DNA from: Devosia sp.
Lineage (GTDB): Bacteria > Pseudomonadota > Alphaproteobacteria > Rhizobiales > Devosiaceae
Assembly: GCA_017794705.1 (NCBI GenBank)
Contig: CP051235.1
Coordinates: 435,010-499,009 of the forward strand
Length of the DNA stretch: 64,000 nt
Direction of reading: 5' to 3'
Shown here: positions 38,118 through 47,436 of the stretch, piece after piece
Numbering within the stretch: the stretch's first letter is position 1
Layout: each line of letters begins with the position of its first letter
Notes under the pieces: model-generated
Databases searched by the model: none
What the model was told of the DNA's origin: nothing
Seen by the model: only the letters and a program-made list of their open reading frames with translations
Position numbers and translations under genes: made by a program

Positions 38118-38368
38118 GTTGATTCCTTGGGAAGCACTCAACTCAGGTAGGACGCATTATGTAGGAAAATTCTGGCCGCTGTTAAGGGGTGATCTGTGCG
38201 ATTTGATCGCCCTGTTTCCCCAACGCCCATGTTTTGATTCGCATTTTACCGAATTGTAACGGGCTGGCCGCTAGTCTCGATCACGAACAGGGACCTGCGT
38301 GGGGGCACGGCACAGGTCTGCGGTCAAAATATTGTGACGGGCTGCGTATTTGCCCGGGAGTAAACGAG

Positions 38369-40069
38369 TTGCATTTTCGGCTTTTTGCCCTACCCGCCAA
38401 TCCGGCATCGCGCGGCGTTTTGAAGCGCGCAATCGTTGTCCTTTTTCTGTTTTTGTTTGCCGGCATCGCCGGTGCGATGACCAGCCAGGCGCACGCCCAG
38501 AGCGTTCCGCGCGCCTATGCGGGCATTGTGGTAGATGCCAAGACCGGCAACACGCTTTATTCCAACGCCGCCGACTCTCCCCGATACCCTGCCTCTGTCA
38601 CCAAGGTGATGACGCTTTACATCCTGTTTCAGGAGTTGAAGGCGGGGCGGATGACGCTCAACACTCCACTCAATGTGTCGCGCCATGCCGCGGCTGCCGA
38701 ACCCACCAAGCTTTATGTCCGCGCCGGGACGACAATCAAGGTCGAGGATGCGATCAAGGCGCTGGTGACTCTGTCCGCCAACGACGTGGCCCGCGTGATT
38801 GCGGAAAATATCGGCGGCACTGAGTCGCAGTTTGCAGAGCGGATGACTGCGACGGCCCGTGCCCTCGGCATGAGCCGCACCACCTACGCAAACGCCTCGG
38901 GCCTTCCGGACCGCCGGCAAGTGACTACCGTCCGCGACCAGTCGCGGCTGGCGATCGCCATCTACCAGCACTTCCCGACCTACTACGAATATTTCCAGAC
39001 GCGCAGTTTCCGCTACGGCGGCAACACGCATGGCAATCACAACCGGCTGTTGGGCCAGAACGGCGTCGACGGTATCAAGACCGGCTATATCCGCGCCTCT
39101 GGCTACAACCTGATGACGGCGGCCCGCAAGGACAACCGGCACATCGTGGTCATCGCCTTCGGCTTCAATTCCGGTGCTTCCCGCAACGCCAAGGTCGCCG
39201 AACTGGTGCGCGAATATCTTCCCCGCGCTCGATCCGGGTCTTACTGGGCGCAGGCGATGATCCCCGAAATCGGTGCAACCGGTGCCGGCAATGTCTTCGC
39301 CGTGGCCAATTCCGAGCCGGTCACGCCCATGCCGCGCCCCGCGGATCGCATGCCGTCGGCGCTGTTGCCGCCGGCAACGATACAGGTCGCCAGCGCCCAA
39401 CCCGTCGAGTTGATGGTTGAAGACAATCTGCCGCCTGCCGAAATTCCCATCCCGGCGCCGCTGCCCGCACCGCAGGGCGCGGCAGTGTCCCTGGTTGAAC
39501 CAGCATCGCGGCCTGAGACCCTGCAGATGGCGCTCGCGCCGCCAGCGCCCGTCACTCCGCCCGTTGATCTCATGGGCAATTCCGCCTCTCAGGCCATCGC
39601 CACTGCCGCCGCAATCAACGCCCCCGCGCCGCAGCCACAGCGTCCGCTGGACATCATCGGTGAGTGGCTGAGCGACAGTTTCAACATGATGGCCGACTCA
39701 AACCCGCAGCCCTCCGGTGCCCTGGCGCTGGTGCCGCCTGCCGAAATCGGCGGCGCCAGTCAGACCGGCGGACAGGCCATTGACCTGATGAACTCGGGCA
39801 GCATCGCTCCGGCCTCTACTGTCGAAACCGGCTGGGTCATCCAGATCGGAGCTGCGCCCACTGAAGACGGGGCCCGCAGCCTTTTGCGCGATGCCACGCT
39901 GGAGTTGTCGGAATTGACGGACCTCCGTCCCTATGTCGAACAGACCGTGAGTTCCGGTCAGACCTACTACCGAGCCCGTTTCTCCGGCTTCGCCGGCCGC
40001 GACGAGGCGCAAAACATCTGCAATCAGATCAAACAAAACAACATGAGCTGTCTGGCCGTACAGAGCTGA
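38369..40069 (+). CDS. D-alanyl-D-alanine carboxypeptidase with SPOR domain
   Basis: Periplasmic penicillin-binding peptidase of family S11 that trims peptidoglycan pentapeptides. The catalytic SxxK is in YPASVTKVMTLY (Ser about residue 76), SxN in LSANDVARV, and KTG in VDGIKTGYIRA. An N-terminal hydrophobic leader (AIVVLFLFLFAGIAGAM ending near AHAQS) is a signal peptide. A proline/alanine-rich linker of about 170 residues leads to a C-terminal SPOR domain (GWVIQIGAAPTEDGARSLL) that binds denuded septal glycan. I chose the TTG at 38369, eight bases after GGGAG; the frame opens at 38234 but lacks a leader there. Confidence 0.92.
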   Translation: MHFRLFALPANPASRGVLKRAIVVLFLFLFAGIAGAMTSQAHAQSVPRAYAGIVVDAKTGNTLYSNAADSPRYPASVTKVMTLYILFQELKAGRMTLNTPLNVSRHAAAAEPTKLYVRAGTTIKVEDAIKALVTLSANDVARVIAENIGGTESQFAERMTATARALGMSRTTYANASGLPDRRQVTTVRDQSRLAIAIYQHFPTYYEYFQTRSFRYGGNTHGNHNRLLGQNGVDGIKTGYIRASGYNLMTAARKDNRHIVVIAFGFNSGASRNAKVAELVREYLPRARSGSYWAQAMIPEIGATGAGNVFAVANSEPVTPMPRPADRMPSALLPPATIQVASAQPVELMVEDNLPPAEIPIPAPLPAPQGAAVSLVEPASRPETLQMALAPPAPVTPPVDLMGNSASQAIATAAAINAPAPQPQRPLDIIGEWLSDSFNMMADSNPQPSGALALVPPAEIGGASQTGGQAIDLMNSGSIAPASTVETGWVIQIGAAPTEDGARSLLRDATLELSELTDLRPYVEQTVSSGQTYYRARFSGFAGRDEAQNICNQIKQNNMSCLAVQS

Positions 40070-40119
40070 CAGCCGCACCGGGGAAGCACGTTTGGCGCAT
40101 TTGTATTGGAGTAGCCCGA

Positions 40120-40410
40120 ATGAGCACTGAAACGAAAATGACCGAACTGGTCGAACTGGCCGAGTTCGCCGCCTCAGCCGAAAACCGGGGCCAACAGCGC
40201 GAAGAGTTCTGGCGGGCCTACCGCGCCGGAGCCGGCCATCGCCGGTTTACCCGTGGCCGTCCGGTCTCCGACCTTTTAGGCGTGGTTTTGGCCCTGTCCA
40301 CGCGCACCCGCCGCATGTTGGCACCGCGCGCCACGGTCGAACTGGACGTATTCGCGCCGGGCGGTGTCCGCGCCGTGCGGCTCAGCGTCGGCGAACCCGT
40401 CGAAGACTAA
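40120..40410 (+). CDS. Uncharacterised 96-residue protein
   Basis: Not recognised. The N-terminal half is charged and helical (LVELAEFAASAENRGQQREEFWRAYRAGAG). A more hydrophobic segment (VSDLLGVVLALSTRTRRML) and a strand-rich end follow. An ATG at 40120 follows a weakly conserved GGAG region. The stop overlaps the stop of the convergent mipZ gene (CTAA). It could be a small cell-envelope or division accessory judging only from position, which is weak evidence. Confidence 0.55.
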   Translation: MSTETKMTELVELAEFAASAENRGQQREEFWRAYRAGAGHRRFTRGRPVSDLLGVVLALSTRTRRMLAPRATVELDVFAPGGVRAVRLSVGEPVED

Positions 40411-41312
40411 GCCGGGCGCATATGTTCGAATTGCCAGGGGCCGTGCTGGCGCGCCTGCTCAAAGGCTTCGCGTGCGGCTCTTCGGGCTTTTGCCCGCTCT
40501 GACAGCGGCAGGTTGAGCGCCTGCACCAGCCCGCGATACTCATGTTGGGCACTCTTGTGCGACATGGTGGGCATGCCCGTCGCGTCCATATCGTCGAGCG
40601 GATCAAACACGGTCATGCCGATCGGAAACAGCGAGCGGAAGATCACCCGTTCTGCAATCCCCTCAGCGACCCGCGCACCCAGCCGGGTCGACAGCATCTC
40701 AATCGCTGTCTGCACCAGCCGCATATTGCGCGAGGACAGCATGGAAATCCGGTTGCGCACCAGGATCCAGTCAATCGTTCGGCCGTCCACGGCCAGGCGT
40801 TCCTTGCGCGCGCGCTGCACCAGTCGGGCATAGTGACTGAGTTCGCGCGGTTCGCCGGTCACCGGATCAATCCGGGCCAGCACGTCCATATCGATCAGAC
40901 TGTCGTTGACCGGGGTGATCAGCGTATCGGCCAATGAATGGGCCAGCCGCGTCAGGTTGGTGTCGAATCCCGGCGTATCAATCAGCAGAAAATCGACATT
41001 CATCTCCACTTCCGACACCGCCTGGCGGAAAACGTCGAACTCCATGCGCTGGTTCTGCGCGACCGAGTCGCCTTGCGAGACCGGCAGGTGATAGTGAATG
41101 GAATGCGGGATTTTCAGGTCGTGCGCCTTGGCCCATTCGCGGCGGTTGCGCACATAGTGGGTCAGGGTCTGCTGACGGCTGTCCACGTCGATCGTGGCGA
41201 CCCTAAACCCTTCATACAACAGGAAAACCGCGAGATGGAAAGCCGTCGTGGACTTGCCCGACCCGCCCTTTTCATTCCCCAGAACAATGACGTGCGCACC
41301 CGTCCCGTGCAT
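40407..41312 (-). CDS. mipZ: MipZ-type ParA-like ATPase
   Basis: Division-plane positioning ATPase that forms a bipolar gradient through ParB and inhibits FtsZ at the poles. The 301-residue protein has the deviant Walker A VIVLGNEKGGSGKSTTAFH, an A' motif region VATIDVDSRQQTLTHY, the Walker B DFLLIDTPGFDTNL and the MipZ-typical insertions. The ATG at 41312 has GGAGAGC upstream; a TTG at 41324 is in frame but less likely. Confidence 0.94.
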   Translation of the reverse strand: MHGTGAHVIVLGNEKGGSGKSTTAFHLAVFLLYEGFRVATIDVDSRQQTLTHYVRNRREWAKAHDLKIPHSIHYHLPVSQGDSVAQNQRMEFDVFRQAVSEVEMNVDFLLIDTPGFDTNLTRLAHSLADTLITPVNDSLIDMDVLARIDPVTGEPRELSHYARLVQRARKERLAVDGRTIDWILVRNRISMLSSRNMRLVQTAIEMLSTRLGARVAEGIAERVIFRSLFPIGMTVFDPLDDMDATGMPTMSHKSAQHEYRGLVQALNLPLSERAKARRAAREAFEQARQHGPWQFEHMRPA

Positions 41313-41407
41313 GTTGCTCTCCAACCAACGTCACACAACTCTATCGCCGGGAGCGCGGCAGCGACAAGACGTAATCCGGTCACACGGGGTTAATTGATTA
41401 ATGCCGG

Positions 41408-41833
41408 TCAGATCAGACCGAGGGTCGCCAGTTCTTCGGCCAGGCTTTCATCGCCTTCCGAGGTGCCGTCCAGTTTGGGCATTTCACGCGGCGCGTCCTC
41501 GGGTTTGAGATAGCGCCACCCCTGAAACGGCCGCTTGGGTTGTGGCACCGTTCGAATGATCTCTGGCGCCATGACGATGTCGCAGCAGCTGAGGCCTTCG
41601 TGATTGGTCTCGGCCACCAGGTCGACAATCGGCTGGCGGCAGCGGATGGCGCCGCCGATCACCCAGTACAAGGCCCCCTGCCCGATGATCTCGTCGGCGC
41701 GGCGCGGCATCATGCGGGTCCGGTGATAGTGATTAGTTCCGTAAAGACTGTTCCGGGAGACGTGCAGGTCACGCCACTCCTCAAGTTCCTCGACCGAACT
41801 GATGCCAACGCAGAGTTTGACGATATGCAGCAT
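41408..41833 (-). CDS. DUF1489 family protein
   Basis: 141-residue soluble protein, recognised as DUF1489 from MLHIVKLCVGISSVEELEEW, THYHRTRMMPRRADEI-like and QGALYWVIGGAIRCRQPI. The family is confined to alphaproteobacteria and has no assigned role. The start overlaps the glutathione transferase stop (ATGA), so the two are cotranscribed. Confidence 0.88.
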   Translation of the reverse strand: MLHIVKLCVGISSVEELEEWRDLHVSRNSLYGTNHYHRTRMMPRRADEIIGQGALYWVIGGAIRCRQPIVDLVAETNHEGLSCCDIVMAPEIIRTVPQPKRPFQGWRYLKPEDAPREMPKLDGTSEGDESLAEELATLGLI

Positions 41834-42492
41834 CAGTTGGTCTGATCCATCATGTCGATTTCATCCTGGGGCACGATGTCGGTTTCCTGCAGGGCAGCAG
41901 TGTACCAATCCTGAAACGCCGGCAGCGCATAGATGGCGTCGATCCATTGCTGCAACGTATCGGAAACCGGCAGATGGTATGTCCTGATGCGGGCCGCCAC
42001 CGGCGCGAACATGGCGTCAGCGGCTGAGAACTCACCAAACAGGAAAGGCCCCCCGGATTTCTCAAGGGCACCGCCGAGTGCACTTTCCAGCCGATGCAAG
42101 TTGGGCGCCACCTTGTCCAGATCGATCCGGTCGGGATGGTCGGCGCGCAGGTTCATCGGACAAAGGCTGCGCAGAGTCTGAAACCCCGCGTGCATCTCAG
42201 CAGCCAGCGCTCGCGCCCGCGCACGCTGCTTCATATCTTTCGGCCAGACGGCCAAATCGGGCCGAAGGTCGGCCAGATATTCGATGATGGCAATGGTCTC
42301 GGGTATCTCGAGATCGCCATCCTGAAGAACCGGTACGGTACCGGTCGGGGTGCGCTCCTTGAACACCTGCTTCCACCCTTCGCCGTTGAGTTTGAGGATT
42401 TCTTCCTCGAATTCGAATCCGAAATGCCGGAGCACCAGCCAGGGGCGCAGCGACCAGGTGGAATAGTTCTTGTTGCCGATCAGGATCTTCAT
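41833..42492 (-). CDS. Glutathione S-transferase family protein
   Basis: 219-residue two-domain protein. The thioredoxin-like N-terminal domain (MKILIGNKNYSTWSLRPWL with the likely catalytic Ser) carries the glutathione-binding GTVPVLQDGDLEIPETIAI segment near 55-75. The helical C-terminal domain includes FLFGEFSAADAMFAPV. The frame extends to 42537, but that region contains the terminator of the upstream small gene, so the ATG at 42492 is used. Substrates are unknown. Confidence 0.9.
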   Translation of the reverse strand: MKILIGNKNYSTWSLRPWLVLRHFGFEFEEEILKLNGEGWKQVFKERTPTGTVPVLQDGDLEIPETIAIIEYLADLRPDLAVWPKDMKQRARARALAAEMHAGFQTLRSLCPMNLRADHPDRIDLDKVAPNLHRLESALGGALEKSGGPFLFGEFSAADAMFAPVAARIRTYHLPVSDTLQQWIDAIYALPAFQDWYTAALQETDIVPQDEIDMMDQTN

Positions 42493-42505
42493 GAAATGGG
42501 TCCAA

Positions 42506-42534
42506 TGAAAAAGGGGCACAGGTTGGTGCCCCTT
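42506..42534 (-). terminator. Intrinsic terminator of the 33-residue peptide gene
   Basis: AAGGGGCAC at 42511-42519 pairs with GTGCCCCTT at 42526-42534 around a six-base loop. In the minus direction the stem is followed by TTTTTCATT, giving a proper U-tract. It lies 31 bases past the small ORF stop and before the glutathione transferase start. Confidence 0.82.
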
Positions 42535-42564
42535 CATTAGTCCGCTTCGCGGGTCAGTGCCAGA

Positions 42565-42666
42565 TCAAGCACCGGCGACTGTGGAAACCACAAGGGCCAA
42601 GCCAACGAGGCAGGCGAAAGTCCAGCTGGCAGAACGCCAACATACGAATTTCTGAGATTGACGCAT
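42565..42666 (-). CDS. 33-residue predicted membrane peptide
   Basis: Too short for usual gene calling, yet it has the full set of gene signals. There is an ATG preceded by GGGGAAAAT (ribosome site six bases away), a stop, and an intrinsic terminator 31 bases later. The peptide starts MRQSQKFVCWRSASW and continues with a 17-18-residue hydrophobic stretch, FACLVGLALVVSTVAGA, to the C-terminus. It would be a one-helix membrane peptide with a basic N-terminus, or a secreted leader. A TTAA-N7-TTAA box lies 52 bases upstream of the start. No family is recognised. Confidence 0.62.
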   Translation of the reverse strand: MRQSQKFVCWRSASWTFACLVGLALVVSTVAGA

Positions 42667-42717
42667 ATTTTCCCCAAAAGTTGCCGCGCCGGTGCATTCC
42701 CAAGGCCGCCGCAATTC

Positions 42718-42732
42718 TTAAGCGCTAGTTAA
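42718..42732 (-). promoter_or_regulatory. CtrA-like binding box
   Basis: TTAA-GCGCTAG-TTAA exactly fits the TTAA-N7-TTAA spacing of the alphaproteobacterial CtrA consensus, and the minus strand reads TTAAC at the first half. It lies 52-66 bases upstream of the small peptide gene, a normal promoter position. Divergence or activation cannot be decided from sequence. Confidence 0.5.
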
Positions 42733-42810
42733 GAGGGAAAGGGTGCAAGATCAAATGCAAAATCGCCGCATCAGCCATGCGGCCGCCGCATTGTCCACAG
42801 GCGGTTAATT

Positions 42811-44226
42811 TCAGAACAGACCGAAGTACCAGGCGGCCAGTCCCAGAAAGGCGAAGAACCCCACCACGTCGGTGACCGTGGTCACAAATGCGGTCGAGGC
42901 GACGGCCGGATCAATGCCCAGTTTGTCCAGCGCCAGCGGGATCAGGATGCCCGACACTCCGGCGGCAAACATGTTGATGATCATGGCCATGCCGATGATC
43001 AGCCCAAGGGCCAGATTGGCGAACCAAAGCGCCGCAACGACGCCAATTATCACGGCAAAGATCACGCCGTTGATGATTCCTACCAAGGTTTCGCGGCCGA
43101 TCAGTCTTCGCATGTTGAACCGGTCGAGATCGTGGGTACTGAGTGCCCGCACGGTCACCGTCATGGTTTGCGTGCCGGCGTTACCTCCCATGGAGGCCAC
43201 GATCGGCATCAAGACAGCCAGGGCCACCATCTGCTCCAGAGAGGCATCGAACAGGCCAATGACCATCGAGGCAAGAATGGCCGTCACAAGATTGACCAGC
43301 AGCCAGGTCACGCGGCTGCGTACGGCGTCCCAGACATTGTCCGAGACTTCTTCGTCACCGATACCCGCCAGGCGACGGATATCCTCGTCGGCTTCCTCGT
43401 GGATCACGTCGACGATGTCGTCGACGGTCAGTACACCAACAAGGCGCCCGCTTTCATCGACCACGCCGACTTCGATCAGGTCATAGCGTTCGAACAGACG
43501 TGCCGCTTCTTCCTGGTCCTCGGTGGCGTGCACCTCGATCACCTGATCGTTCATCAGCTGTTCGATCGTGGTCGGCCGGCGGGCCCGCAGCATCTTGTCG
43601 AGCGGGATGGTGCCGATCAGCTTGAAGGAAGGATCGACGACGTAAAGCTGGTAGAATTCCATCGGCAACGCATCTTCGGCGCGCATGTAGTCGATGGCCT
43701 GCCCGACGGTCCAGAACGGCGGCAGCGCGATGAAATCGGTCTGCATGCGCCGGCCGGCGGATTCCTCGGGGAAATCCAGGCTTCGGCGAAGGGACAGACG
43801 TTCGAAATCCGGAATGAGCGCCAGAATGGCGTCCCGATCCGGGTCCTCCATGTCTTCCAGAATGTAGACAGCGTCGTCGCTATCGATGCTGGTGACGCCG
43901 CGGGCGATGTCGGCGTTGGGCAGTTGTTCAATCAGCGCCAGTCGCACCGCCTCGTCGACCTGGGTCAGCGCGGCATAGTCGAAATCCTCGCCGAGCAAGG
44001 TGATCAGTTGCAGCCGTTCGTCCTGACTGAGCGCTTCCAGCACGTCGCCGGTATCGGCTTCGTACAGGGGATCCATCATCTCCTTTACGGCGTCAGCATT
44101 GCCGAATTCGAGATGGGCGCGCAGTTCGGCTATCCAGCCAGCGTCGAGATGGTCATTCTCGTCGCGCCAGGGATAGTCCCGGGGGCGATTGGGTTCTGTT
44201 GTGCTGATGTCTTCGTTCGCGGTCAT
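42811..44226 (-). CDS. mgtE: Magnesium transporter MgtE
   Basis: Magnesium-selective channel of the inner membrane. The 471-residue protein has an N-terminal MgtE superhelical domain (about 25-155), a pair of CBS domains (about 160-280, including VGVVDESGRLVGVLTVDD) that sense magnesium, a plug helix, and five transmembrane helices from about 320. The pore signature is SMGGNAGTQTMTVTVRAL. It lies 20 bases after an aldo/keto reductase gene on the same strand. Confidence 0.94.
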   Translation of the reverse strand: MTANEDISTTEPNRPRDYPWRDENDHLDAGWIAELRAHLEFGNADAVKEMMDPLYEADTGDVLEALSQDERLQLITLLGEDFDYAALTQVDEAVRLALIEQLPNADIARGVTSIDSDDAVYILEDMEDPDRDAILALIPDFERLSLRRSLDFPEESAGRRMQTDFIALPPFWTVGQAIDYMRAEDALPMEFYQLYVVDPSFKLIGTIPLDKMLRARRPTTIEQLMNDQVIEVHATEDQEEAARLFERYDLIEVGVVDESGRLVGVLTVDDIVDVIHEEADEDIRRLAGIGDEEVSDNVWDAVRSRVTWLLVNLVTAILASMVIGLFDASLEQMVALAVLMPIVASMGGNAGTQTMTVTVRALSTHDLDRFNMRRLIGRETLVGIINGVIFAVIIGVVAALWFANLALGLIIGMAMIINMFAAGVSGILIPLALDKLGIDPAVASTAFVTTVTDVVGFFAFLGLAAWYFGLF

Positions 44227-44246
44227 GGCGCGGCCCGGTTTGCCGC

Positions 44247-45224
44247 TCAGATACCGGAGCGGATGTGTTTGCGTACCTTGTTACGATAAAAATCTGAAAG
44301 ATTGGCTGACAGCACAGGAGAGAGCGCCGCTTTTTCCGCTGCGTTGACGTTGGAAATGAGTTGCTGGGGTTCGGTGACGCCGGCAATCACGGTTGAAACG
44401 GCCTGATGGTCGAGAATCCAGCGCAGTGCCAGGTCGACCATTGTGAACCCGTCCGGCTTGAATTCTTCCAGTTCTTCAACCAGTTCGACACCCTTGTCGA
44501 AAGGAATGCCGTTGAATGTCTCGCCGACAGAAAATGCCGCCCCATCGCGATTGTAGTTGCGATGATCAGTCGGATCGAACTGATGGTCCTTGCCGAACTT
44601 GCCCGAAAGCAGGCCGCTGGCCAGTGGCAGCCGGACAATGACCCCGACGTCTTGCGCCATGGCGCGGGGCAGCAGTTCCGCCGCCGCGTCCTGCCGGAAG
44701 ATGTTGAAGATGATCTGCAGGCTGGCGATGTTGGGATGGTTCAGGCAGGTCATGCCCTCGTTGACCGTCTCGACACTCGCCCCGTAGAAGCGGATCAGCC
44801 CCTCGTCGACCAGATCGTCCAGCCACGTGAAGATTTCCCCGTCTTCCAGCACTTTGGCGGGGATACAGTGCAGTTGGGCGAGGTCGATAACCTCGACACC
44901 CAACCGTTTACGGGAGCCTTCAAGGCTCTCGCGAACTGCGGCCTTGGTGTACCCGTCCGGCATCATGCCGTTACCGCGCCCCAGCTTGGTCGCGACGCGT
45001 ACGCCGCTCGTCTTCGGCAGATAGGCGCCGATGCGCTCTTCGCTGAGGCCGCCTCCGTATACGTCCGCCGTATCCCAGAAATTGACGTTCTGACGGATAG
45101 CCTCATCCAGAATGGCGGTTGCCTGCTCTTCCCCAACCGGGCCGAAATCGCCGCCCAGCTGCCAACAGCCCAGCCCGATCTCCGAAACGTCAAAACCCGT
45201 TTTGCCCAATTTGCGTGTCCGCAT
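44247..45224 (-). CDS. Aldo/keto reductase
   Basis: 325-residue NADPH-dependent oxidoreductase with a TIM barrel. The catalytic set is visible: Asp and Tyr in FWDTADVYGGGLSEER (about 50-58), Lys in VRVATKLGRG (near 80) and the position usually His in VIDLAQLHCIP. It probably reduces small aldehydes or ketones; the exact substrate is unknown. It precedes mgtE, probably in one transcript. Confidence 0.9.
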   Translation of the reverse strand: MRTRKLGKTGFDVSEIGLGCWQLGGDFGPVGEEQATAILDEAIRQNVNFWDTADVYGGGLSEERIGAYLPKTSGVRVATKLGRGNGMMPDGYTKAAVRESLEGSRKRLGVEVIDLAQLHCIPAKVLEDGEIFTWLDDLVDEGLIRFYGASVETVNEGMTCLNHPNIASLQIIFNIFRQDAAAELLPRAMAQDVGVIVRLPLASGLLSGKFGKDHQFDPTDHRNYNRDGAAFSVGETFNGIPFDKGVELVEELEEFKPDGFTMVDLALRWILDHQAVSTVIAGVTEPQQLISNVNAAEKAALSPVLSANLSDFYRNKVRKHIRSGI

Positions 45225-45367
45225 GGCACTCTCACTTGTCTGGAATTTGCAGGTGCGCCGCAGGTTGCGTCCCCGGGCGGCGAATATGTGTTCTCTTCAA
45301 CCACTTGTCGGCTGATTTGCCAAGGTGTGGGCCTTTGCACCCGTAAAATGTCATCTGCGTGACGCGC

Positions 45368-45394
45368 AAAAAAAAGCCCGGCGGGCGCCGGGCT
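45368..45394 (-). terminator. Intrinsic terminator downstream of acs
   Basis: AGCCCGGCG-GG-CGCCGGGCT (45375-45394) is a nine-base perfect stem. Read on the minus strand it is followed by a run of eight T residues, placing the end of the transporter-acs transcript 28 bases past the acs stop. Confidence 0.9.
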
Positions 45395-45421
45395 CCATTT
45401 CAATAGATTTTGCCGCCCGTC

Positions 45422-47368
45422 TCAGCGGTTCTTTCTGTTGTCGATCAGATCATCGACCACCGCCGGGTCAGCCAGCGTCGAGGTGTCGCCCAGCGAGCCG
45501 AAGTCGTTCTCGGCAACCTTGCGCAGGATACGTCGCATGATCTTGCCTGAACGGGTCTTGGGCAGGCCCGGTGAGAACTGGATGAGATCCGGGGTCGAGA
45601 TCGGCCCGATCTCCTTGCGCACCCAGTTCTTGAGTTCCTTTTCCAGCTCTTCGCCCGGCGTCGCACCCGCCATCAGCGAGACATAGCAGTAAATGCCCTG
45701 CCCCTTGATATTGTGCGGATAGCCGACAACGGCGGCCTCGGACACGGCGGGATGGCTGACAAGGGCACTTTCGACTTCAGCAGTGCCCAGCCGGTGGCCG
45801 GAAACGTTGAGCACATCGTCCACGCGCCCGGTGATCCAGTAGTAGCCGTCGGCATCGCGGCGGCAGCCGTCACCGGTGAAGTAGTAGCCCTTGTACTGTT
45901 CGAAATAAGTCGACACGAACCGCTCATGATCGCCGTAGACCGTGCGCATCTGTCCCGGCCAGCTGTCCTTGATGGCAAGCACGCCCTGGGCCTCGGTGTC
46001 GTGGATTTCCTCACCCGTGTTCGGATCGAGAATGATCGGCTGCACGCCAAAAAACGGCTTGGTCGCAGACCCCGGTTTCGTCGGAGTTGCGCCCGGCAGC
46101 GGAGTAATCATGTGGCCACCTGTTTCAGTCTGCCACCAGGTATCGACGATCGCACAATTCTCGCGACCGACATGCTTGTGGTACCACATCCAGGCTTCAG
46201 GATTGATCGGCTCGCCCACCGTGCCCAGAATTCGCAGGCTGGACAGGTCGGCACCGTCAACGAAATGGTCACCCGCCCCCATCAGGGCGCGGATTGCGGT
46301 CGGGGCGGTATAGAAGATGTTGACCTTGTACTTGTCGATCGTCTGCCAGAAGCGCGACGCATCCGGCCAGGTCGGCACGCCTTCGAACATCAGCGTCGTG
46401 GCACCGTTGGCCAACGGTCCATACAGAATGTAGGAATGGCCGGTTACCCAGCCGACGTCAGCAGCGCACCAGTAAATGTCGCCGTCGTGATAGTCGAACG
46501 TGTACTGGTGGGTCATGGCTGCATAGAGCAGATAACCGCCCGTGGTGTGCAGCACGCCCTTGGGTTTGCCGGTGGAGCCTGAGGTATAAAGAATAAACAG
46601 CGGGTCTTCGGCGTTCATCGCCTCGGGCGGGCAGTCCGGCGATGCAGCCTCGCAGGCGGTGTCCAGATCGACATCCCGGCCCTCGACGAGATTGACGTCA
46701 GCGCCGGTGGCCTTGACCATCAGCACGTGATCAACGCCGCCACATTTCTCAATGGCTGCATCCACGTTGGCCTTCAGCGGCACAGTGCGGCCGCCGCGGC
46801 GTCCCTCGTCCGCGGTCACCACAACCCGTGATTCACAGTCGGAAATACGCCCTGCAAGGGCGTCGGGCGAAAAGCCGGCGAACACAACCGAATGCACCGC
46901 GCCGATACGGGCGCAGGCAAGCATAGTGAACACGGCATCGGGAATCATCGGCAAGTAAATGGTGACGCGGTCACCCTTCTTGACGCCGTGCGATTTCAAC
47001 ACATTGGCGATGCGGCCCACCCGGTCATAGACCTCGGCATAGGTGATCTTGCGGTTGTCCGACTTGGGATCATCCGGTTCCCAGATGATGGCCGTCTGGT
47101 TGGCGCGCCCTGGAAGGTGCCGGTCGACACAATTGACCGAGACATTCAATTCGCCGTCTTCGAACCATTTGATCGAGACGTTCGGGTACGAGAAAGTAGT
47201 GTTCTTGATCCGGGTCGGTTCCTTGATCCAATCCAGCCGCTTGGCCTGTTCGGCCCAGAACCCTTCGGGATCGCTGACAGAACGGGCATACATTTCCTCG
47301 TACTTGTCGGCGGTCACAAAAGTGTTGGCCAAAACCTTGGCAGGCGGATTGAATACGTCTCCGGTCAT
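45422..47368 (-). CDS. acs: Acetyl-coenzyme A synthetase
   Basis: AMP-forming ligase converting acetate, ATP and CoA to acetyl-CoA. The 648-residue protein has the adenylate-forming core motifs [16 protein letters not shown] (near 262), [12 protein letters not shown] (near 410) and [18 protein letters not shown] (near 520). The C-terminal Lys in [13 protein letters not shown] is the site normally acetylated to switch the enzyme off. The start has an unusually strong GGAGGAGG ribosome site. It follows livF by 67 bases on the same strand, and is probably the last gene of the transporter operon. Confidence 0.97.
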   Translation of the reverse strand: MTGDVFNPPAKVLANTFVTADKYEEMYARSVSDPEGFWAEQAKRLDWIKEPTRIKNTTFSYPNVSIKWFEDGELNVSVNCVDRHLPGRANQTAIIWEPDDPKSDNRKITYAEVYDRVGRIANVLKSHGVKKGDRVTIYLPMIPDAVFTMLACARIGAVHSVVFAGFSPDALAGRISDCESRVVVTADEGRRGGRTVPLKANVDAAIEKCGGVDHVLMVKATGADVNLVEGRDVDLDTACEAASPDCPPEAMNAEDPLFILYTSGSTGKPKGVLHTTGGYLLYAAMTHQYTFDYHDGDIYWCAADVGWVTGHSYILYGPLANGATTLMFEGVPTWPDASRFWQTIDKYKVNIFYTAPTAIRALMGAGDHFVDGADLSSLRILGTVGEPINPEAWMWYHKHVGRENCAIVDTWWQTETGGHMITPLPGATPTKPGSATKPFFGVQPIILDPNTGEEIHDTEAQGVLAIKDSWPGQMRTVYGDHERFVSTYFEQYKGYYFTGDGCRRDADGYYWITGRVDDVLNVSGHRLGTAEVESALVSHPAVSEAAVVGYPHNIKGQGIYCYVSLMAGATPGEELEKELKNWVRKEIGPISTPDLIQFSPGLPKTRSGKIMRRILRKVAENDFGSLGDTSTLADPAVVDDLIDNRKNR

Positions 47369-47436
47369 TTCCGGACCTCCTCCACTTCCTTCGCGGCCTT
47401 CGGATTACATCCGTTGCCGCTTGTCATTTGCGTTGT

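Noticed and set aside
41388-41400. TTAATTGATTAA upstream of mipZ as a CtrA site
   Set aside because: The two TTAA halves are separated by four bases, not seven, so it does not fit the full consensus.
43132-44289. Plus-strand open frame (385 codons) antisense to mgtE
   Set aside because: The mgtE frame is unmistakable; the antisense product has shadow composition and no ribosome site.
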